Source of the DNA: CAXXOK01 sp963675655
Lineage (GTDB): Bacteria > Bacillota > Clostridia > Christensenellales > Aristaeellaceae
DNA length: 64,000 nt
Reading direction: 5' to 3'
Assembly (NCBI GenBank): GCA_963675655.1
Contig: OY776489.1
Span: 2,046,001 to 2,110,000, forward strand
A program made the translations under genes and the position numbers. The notes beneath the pieces are model-generated. The model did no database searches and had not been told where the DNA came from. It saw nothing but the letters and a program-made list of their open reading frames with translations. Position 1 is the first letter of the stretch, and each line of letters opens with the position of its first letter. This document shows, in pieces, positions 51,578-59,280 of the stretch.

Positions 51578-53557
51578 ATGGCGGAGAAAAAACCGTTTTA
51601 TGTCACCACACCCATATACTATCCCAGTGATAATTTGCACATTGGGCACGCGTACTGCAGCGTCGCTGCCGATACGGTAGCCCGCTTTAAAAAGCAGGAA
51701 GGGTACGACGTTTATTTTGTAACCGGTACGGACGAGCACGGCCAGAAGATAGAACGGAAAGCCAAGGACAAAGGCGTTACGCCCCAGCAGTATGTGGACG
51801 AGATCGTCGCGGGCATTAAAAGCCTGTGGAAATTGATGGACGTAGAATACGACGATTTTATCCGCACCACGCAGGAGCGGCACATTAAGGCGGTACAGCT
51901 GATGTTCCGCAAACTGTACGAGCAGGGAGATATTTATAAAGGCTATTACGAAGGCTGGTATTGTACGCCCTGTGAAAGCTTCTTTACCGAGTTGCAGCTA
52001 AAGGACGGCTGCTGTCCGGATTGCGGCCGCCCGGTGGAAAAGACGCGTGAGGAAGCCTATTTCTTCAAGCTGGGCAAGTATCAGGACTGGCTGATCGATT
52101 ATATTGAAACACATCCCGACTTTATCCAGCCTGCATCCCGTAAAAACGAGATGCTCAACAACTTCTTAAAGCCGGGCTTAACGGATTTGTGCGTCAGCCG
52201 GACATCCATTAAATGGGGCATCCCGGTGGATTTTGACCCCAATCACACAGTATATGTATGGCTGGATGCGCTTAGCAACTATATTACCGTTCTGGGCTAC
52301 GGCACCGAGCAGGACGAACTGTTCCGTAAATACTGGCCTGCCGACTTGCATTTGGTAGGCAAGGAGATTGTACGCTTCCACACCATTATTTGGCCGATTA
52401 TGCTCCACGCGCTGGGGTTGCCCCTGCCCAAGCAGGTGTTTGGCCATGGCTGGCTGGTGCTGGATGGAATGAAAATGAGCAAATCGCTGGGGAACGTGGT
52501 AGACCCGGTCGTACTGTGCAACCGCTACGGCAGCGATGCGATCCGCTACTTCCTTATGCGTGAAATGCCGTTTGGCAGCGACGGGCAGTTTAGCTACGAA
52601 GCGCTTCTCAAGCGCATCAACGCTGATTTGGCTAACGATCTGGGTAATCTGGTTAGCCGTACCGTTGCGATGGTGGAGAAATATTTCGGCGGGGAGATCC
52701 CCGCGGCGGGCGCATACGAGCCGGTAGATCAGGCATTGATCGCCCTGGCGCAAGAAACGCCCGCCAAGGTACGCGGACAGATGAATGAATTGCAGTATTC
52801 GCTGGCCTTAAGCGATATATGGACGCTGGTTGGCGAGTGCAACCGGTATATCGATGTTACTGCGCCGTGGGTGCTGGGCAAGACGGAGGATGGCAAACAG
52901 CGCCTGAAAACCGTAATGTATGTGCTTTGCGAGTGTATTCGCGTGGTTGCGGTGCTCATTGCTCCTACCATGCCGCGTACGCCGCAGAAGATTTTTGAGC
53001 AGTTGGGCGTTACGGACGAAAATCTGAAAACGGTGGAATCGCTGCAATCCTTCGGCGCGCTTTTAGCTGGAACGCATGTGCAAAAGGGCGAGGCGATCTT
53101 CCCGCGTATCGACATTCAAAAGGAGTTGGCGGATATTATCCCCACGCCCAAAGCAGAGGAAAAGCCGGCCGCCAAACCGCAGCCCAAACCGGCAAAGAAA
53201 GAAGAGAGCAAAGCGGACGATGGCCTGATTACCATTGACGATTTTGCAAAGATCAAGCTGCGGGTGGCGCGAGTCATCGCCTGTGAGAAGCTGGAGAAGA
53301 GCGACAAACTGCTGAAACTGCGCCTGCGCTTGAGCGAAAGCGAGCCGGAACGCACGGTTGTGAGCGGCGTAGCGAAGTATTACGAGCCGGAGCAGTTGAT
53401 TGGCCGTCAGGTGGTATTGGTTGCCAACCTGAAGCCTGCTAAGCTGCGTGGCGTTGTTAGCGAGGGTATGGTGCTGTTTGCGTCCGATGCAGGCGATACA
53501 ACGCTGAAAGTCGTCACGGTTGACGAAGGTACCGAGGATGGATCGATCGTACGATGA
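51578..53557 (+). CDS. metG: Methionyl-tRNA synthetase
   Basis: 659 aa. Class I signatures are PIYYPSDNLHIGHAY (HIGH) and DGMKMSKSLGN (KMSKS). The zinc knuckle CTPCESFF...CCPDCG lies near residue 130. The catalytic and anticodon domains are followed by a Lys/Pro-rich linker (KPAAKPQPKPAKKEE) and a C-terminal tRNA-binding OB domain (FAKIKLRVARVIACEKLEKS). Expression is under the T-box directly upstream. AGGAGG precedes the ATG. It overlaps tatD by 4 bp. Confidence 0.97.
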   Translation: MAEKKPFYVTTPIYYPSDNLHIGHAYCSVAADTVARFKKQEGYDVYFVTGTDEHGQKIERKAKDKGVTPQQYVDEIVAGIKSLWKLMDVEYDDFIRTTQERHIKAVQLMFRKLYEQGDIYKGYYEGWYCTPCESFFTELQLKDGCCPDCGRPVEKTREEAYFFKLGKYQDWLIDYIETHPDFIQPASRKNEMLNNFLKPGLTDLCVSRTSIKWGIPVDFDPNHTVYVWLDALSNYITVLGYGTEQDELFRKYWPADLHLVGKEIVRFHTIIWPIMLHALGLPLPKQVFGHGWLVLDGMKMSKSLGNVVDPVVLCNRYGSDAIRYFLMREMPFGSDGQFSYEALLKRINADLANDLGNLVSRTVAMVEKYFGGEIPAAGAYEPVDQALIALAQETPAKVRGQMNELQYSLALSDIWTLVGECNRYIDVTAPWVLGKTEDGKQRLKTVMYVLCECIRVVAVLIAPTMPRTPQKIFEQLGVTDENLKTVESLQSFGALLAGTHVQKGEAIFPRIDIQKELADIIPTPKAEEKPAAKPQPKPAKKEESKADDGLITIDDFAKIKLRVARVIACEKLEKSDKLLKLRLRLSESEPERTVVSGVAKYYEPEQLIGRQVVLVANLKPAKLRGVVSEGMVLFASDAGDTTLKVVTVDEGTEDGSIVR

Positions 53558-54339
53558 GTGCGCATTTGTTTGATTCGCACTGCCATTTGGAGAATGAACG
53601 CTTTACCGGCGATGTAGAAGCGACGCTGGAACGAATGGAAGCGGCTGGGGTAACCCGCTGCATCCTCGCAGGCAGCGATGTGGAAAGCAGCGAGCGTATT
53701 GTTGCGCTTGCAGCACAGCATCCAAATGTATACGGCGTGGTGGGCGTACATCCACACGAAGCGAAGAGCTTTGATGAGCACACGCTTACGCAGCTTTTAC
53801 AGATGCTGAAAGCTCCGCGCGTTGTGGGCATTGGCGAAATTGGGCTGGATTACTACTACGATTTTTCCCCTAGAGACGCGCAAAAGAACGCGCTTGTGCA
53901 GCAGCTGGATTTTGCTTTTGCACAGGGAGTTCCGGCGGTGTTTCATGTGCGGGATGCCCACGGCGATATGCTGGATCTGTTTCGCACCCACCGTAGTCGC
54001 CTGCCTGCCGGTGTGCTGCATTGCTACACCGGCAGTGTGGAAAGCGCACGCGAATACTTGAGCATGGGATTCTACATCTCGTTTTCTGGTTCGGTCACTT
54101 TTAAAAATGCGCATCACTTGCAGGATGTAGCTCGTTATGTGCCTGCGGATCGCATTTTGGTGGAAACTGACAGCCCCTATCTTGCGCCTGTTCCCATGCG
54201 GGGCAAGCGCAACGAACCCGCCTATGTGCGCTATGTTGCCGAAAAAGTGGCAGAGCTGCGCGGTATAACGGTGGAGGAATTAACGGTGCAAACCACAGCA
54301 AATGTGGAAAAGCTATACGGAATCCCGCCGGAAGAATAA
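53554..54339 (+). CDS. tatD: TatD-family metal-dependent deoxyribonuclease
   Basis: 261 aa TIM-barrel hydrolase. Metal ligands are visible in FDSHCHLENERF, GIGEIGLDYYYDFSPR, HVRDAH, HCYTG and ETDSPYLAP. TatD proteins are Mg-dependent 3'-5' exonucleases on DNA (and RNA) linked to DNA repair and quality control. It overlaps metG (ATGA), as with yabD after metS in B. subtilis. A terminator follows. Confidence 0.93.
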   Translation: MSAHLFDSHCHLENERFTGDVEATLERMEAAGVTRCILAGSDVESSERIVALAAQHPNVYGVVGVHPHEAKSFDEHTLTQLLQMLKAPRVVGIGEIGLDYYYDFSPRDAQKNALVQQLDFAFAQGVPAVFHVRDAHGDMLDLFRTHRSRLPAGVLHCYTGSVESAREYLSMGFYISFSGSVTFKNAHHLQDVARYVPADRILVETDSPYLAPVPMRGKRNEPAYVRYVAEKVAELRGITVEELTVQTTANVEKLYGIPPEE

Positions 54340-54387
54340 TCGGGACGAAGGTATGGATAGCCCTAACAAGAGAACAGACAAACATAA

Positions 54388-54426
54388 ACCGCACGGAAGA
54401 AGCTTGCTTCTCCCGTGCGGTGTTTA
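54388..54426 (+). terminator. Terminator after tatD
   Basis: ACCGCACGG (54388-54396) pairs with CCGTGCGGT (54413-54421), extended inward by GAAGC/GCTTC; then GTTTATA. Confidence 0.75.
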
Positions 54427-54546
54427 TAGGGGTATACTTTTGCGCAACAATCCGGCTTGATTGATGCTTGTTTTTTGCGAAATATTTATATGGGAATCTG
54501 CACGGTTTCTGCTGGCAAAGGCAGTCGATGGCTGACTGGCTGATAG

Positions 54547-54690
54547 GCAGTTCAACAACTGCTCTCATCTTGCTGGGAAGCGTGCACACACATAGACGGC
54601 GGACGCTACGCAAAGGCGTATATACAGGAAAATGATAAGGCTGCTTTTCGTACCCTGGCAAGCGAAGGCATTGCCGTGCAAATGCAGTAA
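54547..54690 (+). pseudogene. Possible 3'-end remnant of a decayed gene
   Basis: Between 54427 and 54884 no complete gene is seen. One frame, open from a stop at 54546 to TAA 54690, reads like real protein: HIDGGRYAKAYIQENDK and AAFRTLASEGIAVQMQ. The style recalls the C-terminus of DctP-type TRAP binding proteins, but that is only an impression. It has no start or ribosome site. Confidence 0.25.
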
Positions 54691-54884
54691 AATGCATTGC
54701 TAAGGTATAATCACAGAGCGAACGTATTGCTTGTGCAGAGGGGACGTGTGGCAGCCTGCGTCTTGGGTGTTGCGGGGTCTATACAGCCGATAAGCTTAGT
54801 AAAGAAAAGTATTTACGTATAAGTAACGATGCATTTAGCTGGATACCGGGCGAAGATTACAGTAGGAGACAAAAAAGGCAAAAC

Positions 54885-54909
54885 AAAAAAGTGGCCAAGC
54901 CACTTTTTT
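54885..54909 (-). terminator. Terminator of rpmB
   Basis: AAAAAAGTGGC pairs with GCCACTTTTTT (54885-54895, 54899-54909) with a 3-nt loop and a T-run in the arm. Lies 70 bp past the rpmB stop on the minus strand; symmetric, so it may act in both directions. Confidence 0.75.
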
Positions 54910-54978
54910 GAAAACAGAAGCATCATTACAGTTATGCTCTGCGTTAGCAACAATATGCTATTCGCTGCGGAGCCGGTA

Positions 54979-55206
54979 TTAGGCTTCGACAGCGGTTTCT
55001 TCCATTTGGGTGGAAGGCAACGCACGCTGTACTTTGCCGCTGCGCAAGCAACGGGTGCATACGTTAATGTGTTTTACCTGACCGTCCATCTCCACGCGGA
55101 CGCGCTGCACGTTCGGTGCCCAGGTACGATGGGTTTTGCGGTTGGAGTGGCTCACGTTGTTGCCGTTGAGCTTACCCTTTTCGCATACCTCACAGAACTT
55201 GCCCAT
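54979..55206 (-). CDS. rpmB: 50S ribosomal protein L28
   Basis: 75 aa, including the conserved GKFCEVCEKGKLNGNNVSHS and the SNRKTHRTWAPNVQRVRV block. The N-terminal CxxC and a later VCTRC make it the zinc-binding form of L28, as in many Bacillota. AGGAGGTG precedes the ATG. It is transcribed alone. A short acidic C-terminal tail (STQMEETAVEA) is present. Confidence 0.95.
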   Translation of the reverse strand: MGKFCEVCEKGKLNGNNVSHSNRKTHRTWAPNVQRVRVEMDGQVKHINVCTRCLRSGKVQRALPSTQMEETAVEA

Positions 55207-55345
55207 TTGCTACACCTCCTAACGGGAGAGTCGTTAAAATCTATTCACAGCTTTACTATTCTATCACCATTCGAATGGTTTGGCAATAGGCGGTTGTATT
55301 TTTTTGCGGCGGTTTTCATGCCGCTACACAAGGGTTTGCCGGTTG

Positions 55346-56104
55346 CTATTGCACGGCGCTGAGCAATTCGGCCAGAGAGAAGGGAAAAGTAAGTATCCCT
55401 TCCATTTCGCTGGCGATTTGCCCGGCCTGGATAAAGAATACGAAGTTACCGTTTGCGTCAAAGTAGAAATCGCTTTCCGGGCTGAACACGTTTTCCAGCG
55501 CTGCTTTGGTCAGATCAGGAAAATATTCCCGCTGCAAAGTGGATCGCTGCTCCAGTATTATTTGCCATACCAACCCGTAAACCAGCCCGGATGCGTAACT
55601 ATTTTGCGCATCTGCCGCGTTCTCATCCTGCTCAAGCCCCATGGCCTGAGAAAGCGATACCGGCTGCCCCGCGTATACGCCGTCCCGCGCAAATACGACA
55701 GCCGTCCAGCTTTCACTCTCGGTAATCCCTAAGAATTGCCGGTTGGTGAGCAATACGCTGACATATTCATCGGTATTGGCGGTCACCTGATAGGCGACAA
55801 GCGTATAGTAGGTATAGCCGTCCATGGGCAGCAACTCCGACTCGGTTACAGTATCCGGCAACGGAGATGCGCCTAAATCGGAGGCAAGGGAAATAAAATA
55901 GGCGTTCATCGCTTCATCCGCTTCTGTTTGCACAGTAAACTGCGGGCAAGCGTAACGGAACGTGTATACGGCGCTATCTGCGTCGGACCCGTCCGGGTAA
56001 TACCGCTGCCCGGTAATGGGTGCTGCTTCGGTAGCCGGCTGTGCCATCGCGCTTCCGGTAACCAGCAGGCACAGCGCCACTACCATACAAAGCAAGCGTT
56101 TCAT
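55346..56104 (-). CDS. Secreted DUF3298-type protein
   Basis: 252 aa. A signal peptide (MKRLLCMVVALCLLVTGSAMA) precedes a beta-rich domain: YTFRYACPQFTVQTEADEAM, then YTYYTLVAYQVTANTDEYVS, and the C-terminal DFYFDANGNFVFFIQAGQIA with FPFSLAELLSAV. That end matches the DUF3298/RsiV-like domain found also next to polysaccharide deacetylases. It is directly after the 56128 gene (24 bp), so the two are probably co-transcribed. GGGAGG precedes ATG 56104. Target unknown; cell-surface sensing or lysozyme binding is known for RsiV. Confidence 0.65.
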   Translation of the reverse strand: MKRLLCMVVALCLLVTGSAMAQPATEAAPITGQRYYPDGSDADSAVYTFRYACPQFTVQTEADEAMNAYFISLASDLGASPLPDTVTESELLPMDGYTYYTLVAYQVTANTDEYVSVLLTNRQFLGITESESWTAVVFARDGVYAGQPVSLSQAMGLEQDENAADAQNSYASGLVYGLVWQIILEQRSTLQREYFPDLTKAALENVFSPESDFYFDANGNFVFFIQAGQIASEMEGILTFPFSLAELLSAVQ

Positions 56105-56127
56105 AGCGCTGCCTCCCGCCGCACTCA

Positions 56128-57174
56128 TCAACCTACGCTAACGGAATCAACCGCGAAGGAATTTTCCAGGTAGGATGTGTACATGCTGTACGTGGAAGCC
56201 AGATCCTGCCGGTAGGACAGTTCGGCTTCGTAGATGTATTTATCCGTTACGATGTAAGCATCAAACACAGTGTTGCCATCGGCGGTGTCGTAGCATACCG
56301 TTGCGGCGCTGAACTCTTCATACAGCGTAGAGGTGGAGCCTTCGATGCCGTTGGCGATGACGCTGATGTAATCGGAAAGATTGGCGTTGGAGGTATTATC
56401 CGTCCGCCGCACGAAAAAGCTTACGCTGCCGTCCGGCAGGGTGGCGGCTACGCCGTCGGTAGTTTCCACCAGCAACTCATCGGAGAATACGCTGGGGTAG
56501 AGGATGGAGAAGCCCAACGACGTATTGATATACTCCACCAAAATGGATTCGGTGTACGTTTGCATGGCTTCTTCCATGTTTAGCTCCGACCCGACGGAAA
56601 AGCCGGTGAGCAGATAGCCGTTCATCGCGTTTGCATCTTCGCGGAACGTATACACCGCGCGATCCAGCCATGCGATGTTTTTATACTCCGTATCGCTCAT
56701 CTGCGACATGGGTTTATCGCTCTGGTACAGTTCGCCGATGATTTGCACATCGCTATCGTCGCCCGTGTTTACGGTTACCGGTTGAAAACCGATATAACTG
56801 CGCGGGCCGCCGCTGACTGTAATAGCGGTCAGTGCGGGCACTTGCGCGGCGAAGGTTTTAGCGAGGTATGCGGCCTGCTGCGTCGTATCGGTCAGCATAT
56901 CCGCTGTAATGCCAAGCGAAGCATCTGCGGTCTGACCGGCGGTGAATAGCGCCTCAATGAATGCGTTGCCCAGCGTGGTTTCCTCATTGCCGATTACTTC
57001 CGGATCCTCGTTGCCGGAGCTCATCGCCGCGGCTGCAACCAGATCCATAAACGGGGTAAGCGCTTCAAAGTCGGATGTTCCCGCCTCCTCAGCACCAGCG
57101 AAAGAAACGCCGCCCAGCAGCAGACATAGTACCATCATCCAAGCAAACAACCTGCCGGTAAAGGATTTTTTCAT
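56128..57174 (-). CDS. Secreted hypothetical protein, 348 aa
   Basis: I do not recognise this protein. A signal peptide (KSFTGRLFAWMMVLCLLLGG) ends FAGAEEAG with a signal peptidase I site. The mature part starts helical, with Glu/Ala/Thr-rich stretches (MDLVAAAAMSSGNEDPEV, FIEALFTAGQTADASLG), then beta-rich (LGFSILYPSVFSDELLVET, TLPDGSVSFFVRRTD), like PsbP-type or lipoprotein LpqN-like folds. GGGAGG precedes ATG 57174. It precedes the DUF3298 gene by 24 bp and so forms a two-gene secreted unit. Confidence 0.6.
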   Translation of the reverse strand: MKKSFTGRLFAWMMVLCLLLGGVSFAGAEEAGTSDFEALTPFMDLVAAAAMSSGNEDPEVIGNEETTLGNAFIEALFTAGQTADASLGITADMLTDTTQQAAYLAKTFAAQVPALTAITVSGGPRSYIGFQPVTVNTGDDSDVQIIGELYQSDKPMSQMSDTEYKNIAWLDRAVYTFREDANAMNGYLLTGFSVGSELNMEEAMQTYTESILVEYINTSLGFSILYPSVFSDELLVETTDGVAATLPDGSVSFFVRRTDNTSNANLSDYISVIANGIEGSTSTLYEEFSAATVCYDTADGNTVFDAYIVTDKYIYEAELSYRQDLASTYSMYTSYLENSFAVDSVSVG

Positions 57175-57255
57175 ACGGATGCCTCCCAATATGTCGGCGA
57201 TTTTTCCCGCCGCTACTTGGCTTATTCACACATAGTACGTTTGAAAGTGCCGGAT

Positions 57256-58110
57256 TTATCCACGGGTCGAAAGATATTCCGCTGCCGTAATAGCCGCAAC
57301 GTTGCCTTCGCCAACGGCTTTGGCAACCTGCAGGGGTTTACCGGTGCAGTCGCCGGCGGCAAAAACGCCGGGTACATTAGTTTGCATGGCGCGATCCACC
57401 GGGATAAAGCTGCCGTCTACCGTTAGATCAGGCAGAAGCATACCCAGCGATACGGCATTGCGGAAAATGAATACCCCGTCATAGGTTTGGCTGCCTTCCT
57501 TGGTGGCGACGCTGATGCCGCTGTCCGCGCGGGTAAGCTCGGTGGGCTTTTGCTCCATAATGCGGACCGTTGCGGGCAGTTTATCAGCTTCGTGCTTTTT
57601 CAGGGAATAATAGTCAACGCCCGAGGCGAGTTTTTCCAGAAACAGCGTTTCTTCCGCGCCCTCTTCGGATTCGGAGAGTACAGCCAGCTTTTTACCGCGG
57701 TAGAGCATACCGTCGCACGTAGCGCAGTAACTAACGCCCATGCCCAGCAGCTCTTCCTCGCCCGGCAGCAGATGCGGCCGAGCCGCGCCCATCGCAAGCA
57801 CGATGGTCTTGGCTTCGATTACTTCGCTTTCCACCAATAGCATAAAGCCGGTATCCGACGGAAGAATCTGGCGAACCAGCCCCTCCTGTTCGACGGCGCC
57901 TACGGAAAGCGCCTGTTTCTTAAAAGTGTCCAACAGTACGGCGCCGGAAACCTCCGGCAGACCGGGATAATTATCAATTCTTTCCGTACGGGCCAACCAA
58001 CTGGTGTTGGCGGATGGGCCGATGACCAACGTTTCCAATCCGCGCATCCGCGCGGTAATAGCACAGCTCAGCCCCGCAGGGCCTTTGCCGACAATCGCAA
58101 TATCTACCAT
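57256..58110 (-). CDS. Thioredoxin-reductase-like flavoprotein without NADPH motifs
   Basis: 284 aa. The FAD domain is intact (VGKGPAGLSCAITA at the N-terminus; VFAAGDCTGKPLQVAKAVG at the end), and the redox disulfide is CATC at ~135-138. The NADPH-domain GGGDSA-type motif is replaced by LSESEEGAEE, and the HRRxxxR motif is replaced by SLKKHEADK. Both changes predict that NADPH is not the donor. Ferredoxin-dependent flavin thioredoxin reductases of Clostridium lack these motifs too. It stands alone on the minus strand, without trxA next to it. Confidence 0.78.
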   Translation of the reverse strand: MVDIAIVGKGPAGLSCAITARMRGLETLVIGPSANTSWLARTERIDNYPGLPEVSGAVLLDTFKKQALSVGAVEQEGLVRQILPSDTGFMLLVESEVIEAKTIVLAMGAARPHLLPGEEELLGMGVSYCATCDGMLYRGKKLAVLSESEEGAEETLFLEKLASGVDYYSLKKHEADKLPATVRIMEQKPTELTRADSGISVATKEGSQTYDGVFIFRNAVSLGMLLPDLTVDGSFIPVDRAMQTNVPGVFAAGDCTGKPLQVAKAVGEGNVAAITAAEYLSTRG

Positions 58111-58266
58111 AATATCTTACAACCGCTTGTTCAGCGGTTCTCCTTTCTGGATGAGTGTAACAAAATAAGAATGCTTTTTCAACGGTTTGGCGGAATTTAC
58201 CTGTAAATTGTAGCGTAAACCGTATGAAATCGCTATACTGTTAGGCGGCGGGAGGAGGCGATAAGC

Positions 58267-59001
58267 ATGGCAGAATGGAATCCGTGGCACGGCTGCAAAA
58301 AATACAGCGCGGGCTGTTTGCATTGCTATGTTTACCGTCGGGATGCCAAATACGAGCTGGATGCAAGCGCTGTGCGCAAAAATGCGGCGTTTGATCTGCC
58401 TCTGCGCCGCCTGCGGGACGGTACCTATAAGCTCAAAGGGCCTGACGATGTGTTTACATGCTTCACCTCCGACTTCTTTTTAGATCAGGCGGACCCATGG
58501 CGTGCCGAGGCATGGCGGATGATGAAAATCCGCTCCGATCTGCGTTTCTTCTTTATCACCAAACGCATCTTGCGGTTTCATGAACAGCTGCCGGAAGACT
58601 GGGGCGAGGGATACCCCAATGTGTCCATCGGGGTGACCTGCGAAAATCAGGCAGCGGCGGACGAACGCCTGCCGTACTTCCTCGGCCTTCCGGTACAGCA
58701 TAAAACCATTATCTGCGAACCGATGTTGGAAGCCGTCGATTTTCGGCCGTACCTGCAAAAACAGATTGAGCAGGTGGTAGTGGGCGGCGAAAGCGGAAAC
58801 GACGCCCGGCTGATGCGGTATGACTGGGCTAAAAGCGTGCAGACGCAATGCGTACAGGCAGGGGTTTCCTTCTGGTTTAAGCAGACAGGCGCACGGTTTG
58901 AAAAGGATGGACGCATCTATACAATTCCCCGGAGGCTCCAGTTTTCACAGGCGCGCAAGTCGGGGTTGAACTATATTGCACTAACGAAGCCGCGCCAGTG
59001 A
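58267..59001 (+). CDS. DUF5131 family protein (phage Gp37/Gp68-like)
   Basis: 244 aa. The N-terminus has WNPWHGCKKYSAGCLHCYVY with the three cysteines spaced like a radical-SAM cluster motif, and the middle has VSIGVTCENQAAADERLPYF and KTIICEPMLEAVDF, followed by VVVGGESGNDARLM; all are typical of DUF5131. The function of the family is unknown. Phage copies exist, but here it has chromosomal housekeeping neighbours and no other phage genes. It is divergent from the thioredoxin-reductase-like gene, with 156 bp between. Confidence 0.8.
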   Translation: MAEWNPWHGCKKYSAGCLHCYVYRRDAKYELDASAVRKNAAFDLPLRRLRDGTYKLKGPDDVFTCFTSDFFLDQADPWRAEAWRMMKIRSDLRFFFITKRILRFHEQLPEDWGEGYPNVSIGVTCENQAAADERLPYFLGLPVQHKTIICEPMLEAVDFRPYLQKQIEQVVVGGESGNDARLMRYDWAKSVQTQCVQAGVSFWFKQTGARFEKDGRIYTIPRRLQFSQARKSGLNYIALTKPRQ

Positions 59002-59123
59002 AATTGCGCCGTTATCCACCAAATAGAGGGTGCAATATGCCCGGAAAAGCGCAAAGATGAAGACATCTGCCTTTTACCGGGTAATTTCTTTATACACGCA
59101 TCCGGCGGATGATAAACACAAAA

Positions 59124-59144
59124 CCCTGCCGGGCTGCGGCAGGG
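59124..59144 (-). terminator. Hairpin terminator after ABC-F
   Basis: CCCTGCC/GGCAGGG stem with a 7-nt loop. On the minus strand the stem is followed by TTTTGTGTTT. It lies 137 bp past the ABC-F stop; the rest of 59002-59280 holds no gene. Confidence 0.55.
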
Positions 59145-59280
59145 CTATATAGGATGCTAAAGAAATGAGATGTATTGCCGGCGGAAAGCTTCAGGGACTA
59201 TCGTTTACCAAGTAGCAAAGTAAGCTCTGTACCACACTTGCAGCCTGACATTAAATATACTAAAAAGTCGCCTGTACGTG

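Noticed and set aside
58267..59001. Prophage signal from the DUF5131 (Gp37/Gp68) gene
   Set aside because: A single gene with chromosomal neighbours; no integrase, capsid or lysis genes nearby.
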